Positions 53,413 to 64,000 of a stretch of 64,000 nucleotides of DNA are shown in pieces. This DNA comes from Ixodes scapularis. Taxonomy: Eukaryota > Arthropoda > Arachnida > Ixodida > Ixodidae. The translations under genes and the position numbers were made by a program. The DNA is taken from the NCBI RefSeq assembly GCF_016920785.2, contig NW_024609837.1, positions 29,262,786-29,326,785 of the forward strand, read 5' to 3'. Within the stretch, counting starts at the first letter, position 1. Every line of letters starts with the position of its first letter. The notes beneath the pieces are model-generated. The model saw only the letters and a list, made by a program, of their open reading frames with translations, ran no database searches and had not been told where the DNA came from.

Positions 53413-53507
53413 GTCTCTGTGAAAAATGTTGGCTGCACTATGGAGTTTCCGCGAGATTAATTTCGAGTTATGCGTATGTTATCTATTAAAGTCATGCTTT
53501 GTTTCAG

Positions 53508-53749
53508 GTGGTGATTTGATGAATTATATCAGATATGTGTCGATGCGGACAAATTACACGATGACAAATAGGAAGTACGCTATTGTGACTGATACTCCGG
53601 CCCGATACCATCTTTCAAAAAAATGGGCCCAAAATCTTCAAGGAGTCATGCAGACGACATTAAAAGCTTTCCTCACCAATGGTGATTTCTATCATTCTAT
53701 CACTAAAGCTGTGGAGGGAATGAAGAAGCCCTATGAATTGCATCCTTGA
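53508..53749 (+). CDS. Candidate terminal exon of an unrecognised host gene
   Basis: The acceptor TGCTTTGTTTCAG precedes an open frame: GDLMNYIRYVSMRTNYTMTN, then RKYAIVTDTPARYHLSKKWA, QNLQGVMQTTLKAFLTNGDF and VEGMKKPYELHP with stop TGA at 53747-53749. AATAAA follows at 53771-53776. The two leading nucleotides complete a phase-1 codon, matching the donor at 44382/44383. Composition is ordinary and non-repetitive. Together with 44014-44382 it would form the 3' part of one gene with a 9.1-kb transposon-filled intron. The link between the two exons is inference. The product was not recognised. Confidence 0.55.
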
Positions 53750-53770
53750 TATGCGTTGATTGGCCATTAA

Positions 53771-53776
53771 AATAAA
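53771..53776 (+). terminator. Poly(A) signal AATAAA
   Basis: 22 bp after the stop of the candidate terminal exon, within AT-rich sequence. Confidence 0.5.
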
Positions 53777-53926
53777 ATATAATTGCAATGTTTGTTTATA
53801 ATCGCGAACTTTTGCAAACTGAAAATAAACACAAGCTTCTTCATTATGGGGGTTCAAGAACTTATTCATTTTTGTTGTTTTGAATTCGTGCATGGCATAT
53901 AACAGTGCCACAGAGTTAAAGCTATA

Positions 53927-54179
53927 GACGCTTTGTACACACGTGGGATTACATCCGCCATTGCTGACCTTCTCTTGTAGTACTAAGATACTGAGTCACT
54001 GAAACGGGCGCTGACGTGCTTCCATAAAGGCCAATGCTGGAGAGAAGAACACAGTAGAATCAGAAATGGCAATAACCTGGCCCTCTATGATAATAATGAA
54101 GTGAAGTAAACGGAATAGTAGGACACAAAACCTGAAGGTCAGTTATGGCGGCGCCAGTGCACAACTGCTGCAAAGCGTC
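53927..54179 (+). mobile_element. MITE, copy 2
   Basis: 253 bp with ends GACGCTTTG and CAAAGCGTC. It is the inverse of the copy at 279-530. The left flank is TA, the right TG (probably mutated). Confidence 0.65.
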
Positions 54180-54348
54180 TGTAAGGTTCTGTGATTTCGG
54201 AAGGGCTTTTTTTTAACTCTGGGGTGTTTTTGGACGATTATTTTATCCCCATTTTTTGTTTGTGTTTTTAGGTTCCGATTTTCGATGACGGAGGGTGAAA
54301 AATCGGGGCTTAGCTTCAACGCGAAGGTCAGCGCTCTAGGCATCGCTT

Positions 54349-54440
54349 AGTGTTGGAATTGTTGGAAGTAACGCGTTACAAGTGACGACGTTAGTGGTAT
54401 GTTGTTACGCGTTAGTAATTTCAGTAATGCAATTAATAAA
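54349..54440. repeat. hAT-like terminal fragment (GTAACGCGTTAC)
   Basis: TAGTGTTGGAATTGTTGGAA is followed by GTAACGCGTTAC and GTTACGCGTTAG words, as in the ends of several hAT families. The other end was not found. Confidence 0.4.
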
Positions 54441-54650
54441 TTTCTAAATGACTAACAGGTCAATTATTTTGTTACTAGTTTTACGACATATTATCTATTA
54501 ATGTATGCATGGTGGTAAATATGCCTACAAACACGGACGAAAAAAGAAGCACACAGGACGAGGCGTAACTTGCAACTGAACTTTACTGAAGGGAACACAT
54601 AAAAAGAAGAATGAAACGGCACATGCGCAAAGATGCTGGACCTTCATTAA

Positions 54651-55700
54651 TCACGTGAAAAGCCTGTCGTCACTGTTGAGTGGCCGAGAAAAAGCCCGCT
54701 CCTTTTCGGATAATGCAACACAAGGAGCACTGATACACACATTCGTGCCACGGGCCCTTCTCATGAATGCCTCATGTATCTCGTGTTCCAATTTTGTTTT
54801 GAATTTTCCCATAATCTTGGTACTAATGAACTCGGCCTGGCACGCACACCTGTTACAATGTACAGCCAAGTGACCAGACGGGGATAGCCTGGTGGTGGCG
54901 GAGTGTTCTCTGGTTCTACCAATAATGCACCTCTCTGTCTGGCCAACATAAACCCTACCGCAAGGTAGGGGGACCTCGTGCGTGAACCTTAAGTCACATT
55001 GCCGATACTTGGTGGCATAACGCTTGCCGGACACCCCCTCCGCATTACCCGGCATACCTGTATTATTTATTCTTCGGCAAAGCTTAGAAAGCTTGTTTGG
55101 GGCAGAAAAACTACAGAAATGCGAAACTTATTCGCCACCTTTTTGAGGCTGTGAGAAACCGTATGTACATAAGGCAGGACAACAGGTCTATCTTCAGGCC
55201 TTGCCCTCTCAGCATCCCCTCTTCCAACAAGCCTCTTCAGCTTCTTTGCCAACCCTTCAGCAACATCACATAAGACCCGGGAACCCCACATCCTGCATTC
55301 TGTCTAGCTGCAACTGAAAACTAAAGCTCATGTTGTGAGGGAAAGATTTTTTCAAGGAGGCATGCAGATAACTAGAGGCGATTCCCCTCTTTACGAGCTT
55401 CGAATAGGCCCAGTCCTATGGCAGCAGCTTTTTCTTTGATCGGGGGTCATACGTCCAACACACATGGTCGCCCTCAATGAAAAGACCCAAGGCCAAAAAT
55501 TGAAGGCGCTCGGCACTCGCTGTTTCATGCACAAAACTTAGGCTTTTCGCAAAACTCTTAAAAACCTCAAACACTGCAGAGACCATATTATCTTCGTTAG
55601 CCTCTACAGGATCTCTGTTAAAAACTAAAAAGCTGTCAACGTATTTAAAATCTTGAGCCTGTAGTTCTTTACCACCAACTGTTCTATTGCCCTATCACAC
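54651..55700 (-). pseudogene. Penelope RT end, linker and GIY-YIG endonuclease
   Basis: Reading the minus strand: KYVDSFLVFNRDPVEANEDN, where YVDS replaces the expected YVDD, then ERLQFLALGLFIEGDHVCWT and YDPRSKKKLLPYDWAYSKLV of the thumb; then GDAERARPEDRPVVLPYVHT of the linker; then HEVPLPCGRVYVGQTERCI with RTREHS of the GIY-YIG domain and a Cys/His segment HCNRCACQAEF. Frame changes separate the parts. The altered catalytic box and breaks make it inactive. Confidence 0.75.
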
Positions 55701-55723
55701 GAAGTAAGAAAAATATCACTCCC

Positions 55724-55955
55724 CTTTTGCCACTTGGCTGTTCATTGTGATAGGTGTAAGTGCCTGGCCGAGTTTAATAGTACCAAGATTATGGGAAAAT
55801 TTAAAACAAAATTGGAAAGCAAGATACATGAGGCATTCGTGATAAGGGCCCTTGGCACGAATGCGTGTATCAGTGTTCCTTCTGTTGTCTTATCCGATAA
55901 GGATCAGGCTTTTATCGGTCACTCAGCAGTCACGGCAGGCTTTCCAGGTGGTTAA
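55724..55955 (+). pseudogene. Inverted copy of the Penelope C-terminus
   Basis: Plus-strand frame AVHCDRCKCLAEFNSTKIMG and KFKTKLESKIHEAF matches the end of the minus-strand copy (HCNRCACQAEFISTKIMGKF and onward) with several substitutions. It lacks the GIY-YIG core. Confidence 0.7.
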
Positions 55956-56094
55956 TGAAAGTCCAGCATCTTTTCGTATGTGCGGTTTTATTCTACTTTT
56001 TATGCTTCCTTCAGTAAAGTTCAGTTGCGAGTTAAACCTCGTCCTGCGTACTTCTTTCTTTGTCCGTGTTTTTGGCGTATTTACCACCATGCAT

Positions 56095-56704
56095 AAAACC
56101 AACTAGCCCAACTCGCAGTTTTAATATTAATTTATGTTACTCGTTATGTGTGATTAGTATTCACGTTTTCCGTGGAAACCAAATAATCGCCCCCCCCCCC
56201 CCCTTCTGTGAAATAAAGTAAAAGGGGGAATTTTTTTTAAATTTCTGTGCGAGGTTATTCCGAATTTCTTGTGTACAAATATTTTAATCTTAGAACTTCC
56301 TATGCCTGGCCTCGCAACTAGTCTTTTTGTTGCACGGAAACCGCAATCGGCCCCAGTTCATGTTTTGTACGGAAGCCTTTACACCAAAAAGACTTCACCC
56401 TTTCAAAGATCACTGCTGCCACGACACCGTAGAAAAGCAGTTACCTCGCTCGAGCAAAACATTCGTTCGGAAAGCGACAATTTGGCACCGACCGGAGATT
56501 TCGGATCCTCGGCTAAATCGTATTCGGTGAACTGGTGAAGTTCACCGAATGAGGGCAAGTTTTTCCCTTTCCCACGGCCGTGCCCAAACGAGTTGCAAGG
56601 TTGCTCACTGCACCGAAACCTCCACCGTTTTCTGCCTTCATTTTGTAGAGTAACTTTCTAACTAGGGTGACCTCGCGTTCCTCGAAGAGCACTGCCGCCA
56701 TACC
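56095..56704. other. No supported gene; C run
   Basis: C14 at about 56190-56203. The frames at 56269-56538 lack motifs. Confidence 0.45.
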
Positions 56705-56790
56705 ATCAAGTCTCGCTGGCGAGTTCCCAAAGGCGTGGGGCTGCAGATCGCATGGTACGGGGTTCGATTCCCACTTGGCCACTTGGCCAC
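56705..56790 (+). repeat. tRNA-like SINE fragment
   Basis: GGTTCGATTCC (56761-56771) is a perfect box B within a tRNA-like GGTACGGGGTTCGATTCCCA. TGGCGAGTTCC upstream is a weak box A. CACTTGGC is repeated in tandem after it. Confidence 0.4.
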
Positions 56791-56962
56791 TTGGCAAATC
56801 TTGTTTGTAACAATTAATTACACCAGACCATATTAGCAACGCTGCACCATCTAGTACAGCCAATTTGAAACTACACACGACCCGTGTGCTTAGTCACGTC
56901 GCACACAAGCATAGTCGCACGTATATGTGTGATATATTTCGAAATAAATACCTCGTGATAAA

Positions 56963-57001
56963 TACCTCATAATGGCGGGCTATGCCCGCCATTATGAGGT
57001 A
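56963..57001. repeat. Perfect hairpin, 18-bp arms
   Basis: TACCTCATAATGGCGGGC and its inverse flank TAT. No terminator context. Confidence 0.8.
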
Positions 57002-57318
57002 TGTGGTGGCACAGGTCAGTACGCTGATGTTGCTCCTGTATCGATACTTTTCAGGTGCTTTTTTTATTGCTGCGCGTCTCTATGCAAGGAGAAAACCGCG
57101 AAGGACAACCTCGGAGACAAAATGAGATTTCCTGTTTTGCTGCAGAAATACAGCTGCCGACAAAAAGGAAAAAGATATATATATATAAGGGGTGTTCGAC
57201 TTTAATTCAGACAGATTTAAAAAAATAAAAAGGATGAGGGTTAGACGAGTGAAGTTTCCGCCGTGTATGTATTTATCAAGCTTGGCGGACATTACATCAG
57301 GGGATAATCGTCAAAGGT

Positions 57319-57626
57319 TGTGGTAGGGTGGCCTTGCTGCATGCCCATCCGGGAGGAACAACACGAAGCCGGGGTTCCCATAACGAGAAACTACATTTAT
57401 TAGATTAACAGGATTCGGTTGTCAGTATAAGCGTAAAACATTGCCGGAGTGTTGGAACTGCACGCCTCCGTGACCACGGTTTGTCTTCCCCCCGTTCTGT
57501 GGGCGTGTGCCCTCTTTTATAGGCTTCTGCGCCTGTCCTACGTGCGCTATAGCGCGCCTCGGCCGTTGTCCAGTTTGGACATTCGGCTGCGGCCTCTGGC
57601 CGTGGTGGGAGACTTTTGCTCCCACA
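57319..57626 (-). repeat. 3' LTR of the truncated gypsy element
   Basis: 308 bp on the minus strand from TGTGGGAGCAAAAGTC to CTACCACA. A TATA box (CTATAAAAG) lies near 57520, and AATAAA near 57395. Upstream, AAG plus a G run (C run on plus, 57629-57655) serves as the polypurine tract. Confidence 0.8.
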
Positions 57627-58215
57627 CTCCCCCCCCCCCCCCCCCCCCCCCCCCCTTAAGCGCCTGGCATGTCGATGCCAGTGTTGAAGTGGTCGTCCTT
57701 GGGAGGGGGTCGTCGTCGAGGGTGTGGACGGCGGAGGTGTATCGGCGCTAGGGCGCGCTACAGGTCGCGGTTGTCCTTTGGTGGCCGTTTCCGGAATCCC
57801 CGGCAGTTGCAGTTTTCGGTGCCTGTGGAACGTTTTGCCCACTGGCCGCAGTTCCGTGCGGTGGGCCTCGCTGTTTGCCGCCCTCGGTGACTGGGACCGC
57901 CACGTGTTCTGGGACCCTGGCGTCCAGATGCCCGGGATTAGTGGTGGCGTCGCCCGTGATCCATCTTCGTGAATTAGAACGAGCAATTGCCATGGGTTAC
58001 TCTCATGTGTAACCCCTAGTTCTATGATGCATAAAAAAAAGGATAAAGGGTATGAAGTGAGCACGCAATCGCGCAATATTTCTCCCTCTCCCCCCTCAGA
58101 AAGGCGATCAGACCCGTGGGATGATATACGATCGAGGTACAACGCTCGAAACCCGAAAGAAAGAAGGAAAAAAAAAGAATAATCTTGTCCATCGCTTTAC
58201 AACTTCTCTCAGCCG

Positions 58216-60699
58216 TCACCGACGTCGCAGGTTGTACGGCCTGTGTGGCGGCGAGGGGGGGTCCGGGACCGGGCCGTTGTCGGCATCGGTCTGATCCTGC
58301 GAAAAACCATCTTCCGGGATGTGGAATTGTTTAAGGTCGGTGACATGAGTTGGTCCCGTGGACTCACCACTGAAATGGTGAATTAGTGTGTATGTAAGCG
58401 GGGAAAGCTTTTTGCCTACACGAAATGGACCATCCCACCTGTTGGCCAGTGAGGCCGTGAAGCCTTTCGCCGCGTCACTCAGGGTGTGAGTGCGCCTGAG
58501 CACCAAGTCTCCAACCTCGAACTGCAGGTCTCGGCGTCCCTGGTTGTACTGGTCGGATTGCTGCAGTTTGGCAACGTCAAGGTTTTCCCGGGCTTCCTTG
58601 AGGTTGATTGTGAAACGCTTTCGAATGTCGTCTGCGAACTTTCTGTAGTTGCGGTCCTGTGCCCTGGGCTCTGTCGAACGGAGAGTGCTAGTGAGAGGGA
58701 AAGCAAGCTCTCTTCCAAAATTGAGCTGGGCAGTAGTGAGCCCGGTGGACCGGTTAACCGTGGTGCGAGTGGCGAAGGCCATTTCTGGGAGCTTCGCATC
58801 CCAGCCTTTGCGACGCTCCGTATGAGCAACAAGCATCATCTTAAGGTTTCGAGTCACCCTTTCGGTTATATTTGCCTGTGGATGATACGGCAAAGTTCGT
58901 TTATGTTCAATTCCCAGAACCGCGCATGCATCGACGAACACTTTGTTCGTAAAATACGACGCATTATCCGAAATTAGGCTTGCCGGGAAACCAAAACGCG
59001 CGAAAACTTGAAGTAGGCAGCCCCATATTTTCTGCGAATCCATCTTTCGTAAAGGAAACAGCTCCACCCATTTGGTGAAATGGTCTGTTACTACGAACAA
59101 GTACTGGTTTCCGCGTAGGCTACGTGGAAATGGACCCATGACGTCACAGCAACAGATCTGCCAAGGGCTCTGGCTTGCGATCGGTTCCATGAGACCTGGG
59201 GTTTGACCACCACGTGGCTTCGCTTTCTGGCATGACGGGCAACTACGCGCATACCTCAGTATATCTTGCCGCATGCCGGGCCACGTCGCAATCTGGGACA
59301 ACTTATCGTAAGTCTTGCTCCCTCTGCTGTGTCCGGCTAGGGCAGAGCTGTGCATGTATCGGATGAAAAGCTTACGTAGCTTGCGGGGTATCACGGTCCG
59401 GAATGCTGAACCATCCGGATCGTCGTCGGGCTGGGGGATGTAGCGCAGCAGGAGGTCGTCGTCGCTCATCAAGTAAGAGTCGAACTCCTTGTCACTTGGG
59501 CGGTCGACTGGACCGGACGCTGACAGCCAGGCAGTCACTTGTTGGCACAACCCATCGTCGTGCTGGGCCTTGAGAAGATCCTCTCTTGAGACCAACGTAC
59601 TCCACCGTGAGTCAGGTGGTCCCTGTGTTGTATTAACGACTGCGACCAGACCTGGGACTTCCTGCACGTGGTTCTCAGAAAGGGGGGCGCGGGAAAGTGC
59701 ATCAGCGATTTGGTTAGTAGTACCCGGCCTGTATACAATAGTGTAATCGTAGTGTTGTAGCCTAAGGGCCCAGCGAGCGAGGCGACCAGCGGGGTTCTGA
59801 AGTCTTTCCAGAACCCCAGTGGTCAAATTGCTTAACGCATGCACTATGGCTAAACATTTCCTTTCGGCAACACTGTAGTTACGCTGTACGGAATTGAGGG
59901 TCTGACTTGCGAAAGCAACCGGCCGAAGTATACCGTCATGTTCCTGCAGTAAAACAGCTCCGACGCCACAATCGCTTGCATCTGTCTGCGAAACTAATGG
60001 TTGGTTTAGGTCGGGAAGATGCAGACGCGCGTTCTCTGTCACTGCCTTTGATAATGCTACGAATGCGCTTTGATGCTGTTGGCTCCAACACCATTTGACG
60101 CCTTTTCGAAGAAGGTGATTAAGCGGCTGAGAAATCTCGGAGCAGAAAGGAATGAAATCCCTATAGAATGCAATCATTCCGAGATATTGCTGTAAACTTT
60201 TCACGTCATAGGGGCACGGGTACTCAGTGCGCGCAGTTTTTCTTCGTTGGGACGGAGCGTGCCGCTATCGACAACAAATCCGAGGAGGTTAATTTTGGGC
60301 TCGGCCAATTGAACTTTCCCCGGGTTGATTGTAAGACCCGCGTTCCGCATTCGCTCAAGCACGATAGTCAAGTGTTCGAGATGCTCCTCGAATGTACGCG
60401 AGAAAACAACAACGTCATCCATGTATGCCATCGCGAATTCGTACTTTGCGTTTCCGAGCACAACGTCCATCAGTCGCTGAAAGCTCGCTGGCGAGTTGGA
60501 CAAGCCAAGAAGCAAGCGGGTGAACTCGTACAGCCCTTTGTGGCAAATGAAAGCGGTTTTCTGCACGCCTAACAGATGCACTTCGATAAAGGAATCCACG
60601 GCTGCAATCCAATGTGGTAAACACCGTCGCTTTGCCGAGCGCGTACATTATAGAGGAAATTCTGGGGAAAGGGTAGTTGTCCCGTACGCGTATTTCCAA
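58216..60699 (-). pseudogene. Gypsy pol: RT, RNase H and integrase
   Basis: The RT part spans two frames: FTTLDCSRGF (60699 frame), then KTAFICHKGLYEFTRLLLGL and MAYMDDVVVFSRTFEEH with intact YMDD (60599 frame). From 60204 a long frame of 662 codons continues: FYRDFIPFCSEISQPLNHLL, RNase H QTDASDCGVGAVLLQ and AERKCLAIVHAL. An internal deletion (NLTTGVLERLQNPAGRLA) has removed the TDH motif. The integrase is complete: H...H...CPSCQ zinc domain, CCDVMGPF, LISDNASYF and NITERVTRN for the DDE, and GPY/F-like WDGPFRVGKKLSPLTYTL. Frame breaks and the RNase H deletion make this copy defective. Confidence 0.9.
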
Positions 60700-60725
60700 A
60701 ACCTGGCCATTCCAGATCTGCCGCG

Positions 60726-63600
60726 GAGCGGCGTGCTCTGATTGGCCAGATTACTGCCGCACAAAATATTGACGGCGACGCACATACGGCGCCGGTCGCC
60801 GGCAGGAGCGTCTGCTACACTCCGGCTCCGGCGGGTACTTTGGTGCCGTGGTCCGTGGTGACTTAGTGGACGCGTTGTTTCATCTGCCAGTGCATATCCA
60901 TTGAGTTATTCCGCATATCACGCACATAAAAGTCGGTAGCAGAAGTTTCGAGCATGCCGATGTCCACAGTTCGACTGCTCCAACCTCGGCGATTCTCTAC
61001 CCAAGCTCGAATGAAGTAGGCCTCGCTGCTCTGTTCCGTAATTGAAACCGTGTAGACGTGGAGTGCTTGCAGCGCTAATGCGCAGTGCTTTTCAACCGTA
61101 TTTCAAGAATCGAGAAGCAGAGCCCTGCACAGGTGTGTGGATTGTTTCTACGGTTTCCGTGTGGCTCTTGTCAAAGTAAGCCTTGTCGCCTTCCTACGCG
61201 CCCGCATAGCGCCCGCAATCCTGTCAATCGTACTGCTCCCTTCATTCGCTGTTTTTCTTGCTCTGAAACGCTATGCAGATTTTATATCCACTTCAATGCT
61301 TCACAGCTGAATGAACACTTGTTTGTCGCTGAACAAGATTGCCATGAACGGATTTACTTCCGCGGTTTTACGCCCCGCATGTGTTTACTTTTTCTACCGT
61401 ATTTTCACGTTTTATTGCACAGACTGCTTTGATTTGTACCAGTTTTAGGCTATTTGGCGCATACCAAGTTTTGTGAAATAAAAAGGACGCGAATTGGTTT
61501 CAAGCTGTTTGCTTCTTACGCCTATCATGACTTCACGTCGTGTTATTTTGATCAGCACTGGAGGTGAGCTCGGACTGCTCCAATAAGTCTTTTTAACCCC
61601 AAGGTGCAGAGAATAAAAACCCATACAGAACTCGGTTTCAATAGATAGGGGCCTTTTCCTGGTGCCTTTTTGTTCACTGTTCCCTTCTCTGCACTTGATA
61701 CATAAGTATGCCACCTGCCCTTTCAGCCTGTGGAGGTCCATAGGAATTAGAACGGAAGCATTAACGCCATCTTCAGAATTACTTGTGCATTAAATCCTGT
61801 TACCCACGGGACATTCTTGTGTGAATCCAAAGTCCATGCTATTGAGAGCTTCTCCATGCTAGTGATAGACTCCAGCTACAATCTAGTTTTGTCATCTTTA
61901 TTTCGATCCCATCAATTTACAGCTGCTGATGTCATCACTGTGTAATGCTGAAGTTCTAAAGGGCCCATAAATTACAGGCAGATCCAGACAATCCAGGGCA
62001 CTGAGCACAACGAACGCAATGCTGCTGGTTCTCACGACCAGCGACTTATACGCACACACCCCTAACATGCCCCAGGCCGAGTCCCTAATAACTGCGTCCC
62101 ACTAGAGCAACAGCGACAGACGACAATGAGCGACATACAACACCGACAAACAGCCCATTTGTCGGAGTCCGCTGTCCCACCTGGCGGACACGACACAGAA
62201 AAAGGGGACAAGGAAACTTGTTTCCTAGTGGGACTGGAGTTGTCAACAAAACACTTCAAAATACAGAGACAGAGCATCGCGACGCGGTTTTCGCATTTCT
62301 CTCTTTGGCCGTAAAACGCACCGACAAACACGGTGAAAGTGGAGACGATTACTTTATTTCTTGTTTAAAGCTTCTGCTTGTCTTCATTTGCCATTGGCGA
62401 GTTTATGAAAACAGTCGTGACAATCGACACCCAACTTTTTCCAAACTAGAATTTCTCAATCGTTCCTCTTTTGGGTCGTTCGAAGCATTCCAGATGGGCA
62501 CCACGGAATTTCAAGTCGATTTGACGACGTTTTTAATTTCATATCCGAATGACCGAGGGCAGGCATTTTATGGGGGACAATACAGGGGTAGTTTTATGGG
62601 GGACAATCACAGAACAGATGACAAGTCTCTCGTTTTGCCGGAATGGCTTGCCGCAGAACTGGTGGAACGTCGTGTCCTACTTCGTGGTGAGCGGTCTTAC
62701 TTTGGTCAGTCCTCGCACATGGGTGTATCCATCCTGATGCAGGGGCGTAGACTTCGGCATCTTGAAGCACCAACCCGCGCGCCAAGTTTTCGCGAGCAAA
62801 ACCAGCCGCAGCAAATTCCCTTTTGCAACACGACATCTAGCAAGCAAGCCGTGCCCGCGACTACTACGAGCAATCCAGGAATCGGAACTGCGGGAGCAGG
62901 AACGATCAGCGGCCGCCAAGGACTGAGTCGCGGGAGGTATGGGAGGAAGGGTAGGAGGAGGGTGGGGAAGACAGCAAGAGAAGGCACAAGCGGGCGAGAA
63001 AATTAAGTTTGTCCCTGACCGATGTTCCTCGGAGGGCCTGCTTGCTGCGGCGTTTGTCGCGGGTGTTGGTCATTACAGTGGAACAGCATCAGCAACACAA
63101 AACTTTGTGGTGTTGCAGGACAAAAATCGGTATTTGTCGCTGTAGTGCCTAGGTGGCCAGGCTAACCCGGCCTAAGAGCCACAAACAAATCTACGAAACT
63201 TTCAAGAGCCGCGAGGGGGGGGGGGGGGGGACTTTTGTCTACAGCAATTAACGAAGCTCGAACTACTTTCAATCTATCCGAGTCAAAAGCAGTAGAACTG
63301 TACGTAAGGTAGCAGTAGCACAAGACTATCAAACTGTAACTTGTCTTTCGACTTAGAACGCGTTCCATTTATTTTTTTGGGGAAGTGCTCGTGTGATTGG
63401 GAGGGAGGCGGGCGAGGGGAAGGAGGGGGGGGGAGGGAACCCCGAGCTGCACTTTAACACGCGAAGACGCGAGCCGCAGCTTGGCCACCCGTGCTCTAAT
63501 GGGACGACGCTATAAGAATTTTCTACTCAAAGTATGCAAATCTACGCTATATATCCCTCGGGAGGCCTTTCCCAGAATTAGCAACACCATCCCAGATTGA
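60726..63600. other. No supported gene
   Basis: 60740-60850 is GC-rich with an inverted CCAAT (TGATTGGCC). A 262-codon frame at 62218-63006 has no recognisable domain, a low-complexity Gly/Arg tail and an overlapping minus-strand frame, so it was not called. Poly-G at about 63217-63230. Confidence 0.5.
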
Positions 63601-63605
63601 CAATC

Positions 63606-63653
63606 ATGGATGAACCCCTGGTCTCAATCCTGGCAGTGTTACAGCAGGGGAAG
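63606..63653 (+). other. Possible short first coding exon
   Basis: ATG at 63606 opens MDEPLVSILAVLQQGK, followed by AAG|GTGAGC, a good donor match. Reading on without splicing reaches a stop within about 25 codons, after which the frame continues for some distance. It could be a real exon start or the start of a degraded gag-like frame. The window ends before this can be judged. Confidence 0.15.
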
Positions 63654-64000
63654 GTGAGCACTGAAGATGCCTGTTCTGCTGCGACTCACTAGCAAGTCAG
63701 TCGCGGGAGATTCAAGGAACTCCAAGTTGGGACGTTGCAACCAAAGCAACATTTTCCCCCCTCTGCTTGGTCCCTTTGCTGGAACTTCTAGAACGAGCCA
63801 CACCGGGATCAAGACAATCTGCACCAGTACATGGCAGCTCCTATGACCCATCTTGTAACGCCTTCATCTCAACCGCCATTCTCCAGCAGTTCTTTTAGGC
63901 ACAGTTTTCAGAAGGTAATCAAAAGAGCATGCACAAGCTACGTCAGAGGTCCAGGCGCAGTTCAAGGTCTCGCATCCGAGAAATATTTTTTGACAGTCAC

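Larger units (their letters stand above)
54505..56094 (-). mobile_element. Penelope-like element with inverted terminal copies
   Basis: The minus strand from about 55700 encodes the end of RT, linker and GIY-YIG. The 3' end (54505 to about 54880) recurs inverted at about 55724-56094, starting ATGCATGGTGGTAAATA and ending TATTTACCACCATGCAT. Penelope-like elements often integrate as partial tandem or inverted copies, which fits. No target duplication was recognised. Confidence 0.75.
57319..60725 (-). mobile_element. Ty3/gypsy retrotransposon, 5'-truncated, conventional order
   Basis: The minus strand carries RT, RNase H, integrase, a spacer, a G-rich polypurine tract and one 308-bp LTR. Gag, protease, PBS and 5' LTR are missing; homology stops near 60725 inside the RT. 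The RT-RNaseH-IN order contrasts with the Gmr1-like element of the same window. Confidence 0.85.

Noticed and set aside
57405..58142. 245-codon minus-strand frame after the gypsy integrase
   Set aside because: It crosses the polypurine tract and LTR boundary, is low-complexity and cannot be an env or accessory gene as drawn.
62218..63006. 262-codon plus-strand frame
   Set aside because: No recognised domain, low-complexity Gly/Arg tail, overlapping frames on the other strand and no promoter or splice context.

Overview
The window looks like a stretch of arthropod nuclear genome, most probably from a hard tick. This is an inference. The sequence carries Penelope-like elements, I-type and CR1/L2-type non-LTR elements, Ty3/gypsy elements, many MITEs and tRNA-derived repeats. 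It has no bacterial-style operons, no rRNA and no CRISPR array. Almost all long open frames belong to mobile elements. Host coding sequence is limited to three candidate exons found from splice signals rather than from start codons. All boundaries were read by eye and may be off by a few bases.

Layout. 1-2.8 kb: a MITE and a 62-bp tandem repeat. 2.8-8.4 kb: an almost intact I-type retrotransposon on the minus strand, whose ORF2 is broken by only two nonsense codons. 8.8 kb: a candidate terminal host exon with a poly(A) signal. 9-16.6 kb: repeats and two hAT-like elements, one of which carries an inverted duplication of a Penelope N-terminal segment. 16.9-29.0 kb: a four-layer nest. A foldback element with arms of about 480 bp was split by an LTR element with 603-bp LTRs (TSD GTCG, tRNA-Lys PBS). 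That LTR element contains a Gmr1-like Ty3/gypsy element with domain order gag-PR-IN-RT-RNaseH (TSD GTCCT, tRNA-Ser-type PBS), and also a second, diverged 3' LTR.

29-38 kb: low-information sequence, a degenerate Cys-rich repeat protein, and a Penelope-like element interrupted by a 1.28-kb LTR element (TSD ACGT) that carries part of a tyrosine kinase domain. 38-43 kb: GACGTC-rich minisatellite arrays invaded by a hAT MITE (TSD GTCTAGGA), an AGGTCA/CACGTG array, a perfect 66-bp-arm palindrome and a large foldback. 44-53.8 kb: two phase-compatible candidate host exons, separated by about 9 kb that hold a solo LTR, a tRNA-Met-like relic and a CR1/L2-type element encoding a 2A-like motif, a PHD finger, an APE endonuclease and an RT. 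53.9-64 kb: a MITE copy, a Penelope copy with inverted ends, and a 5'-truncated gypsy element with conventional RT-RNaseH-IN order.

The strongest leads are the Gmr1-like element with its integrase-before-RT order and SCAN-like gag, the tyrosine-kinase fragment caught between LTR sequences, and the uninterrupted second arm of the foldback element, which preserves the empty target site of the LTR insertion.
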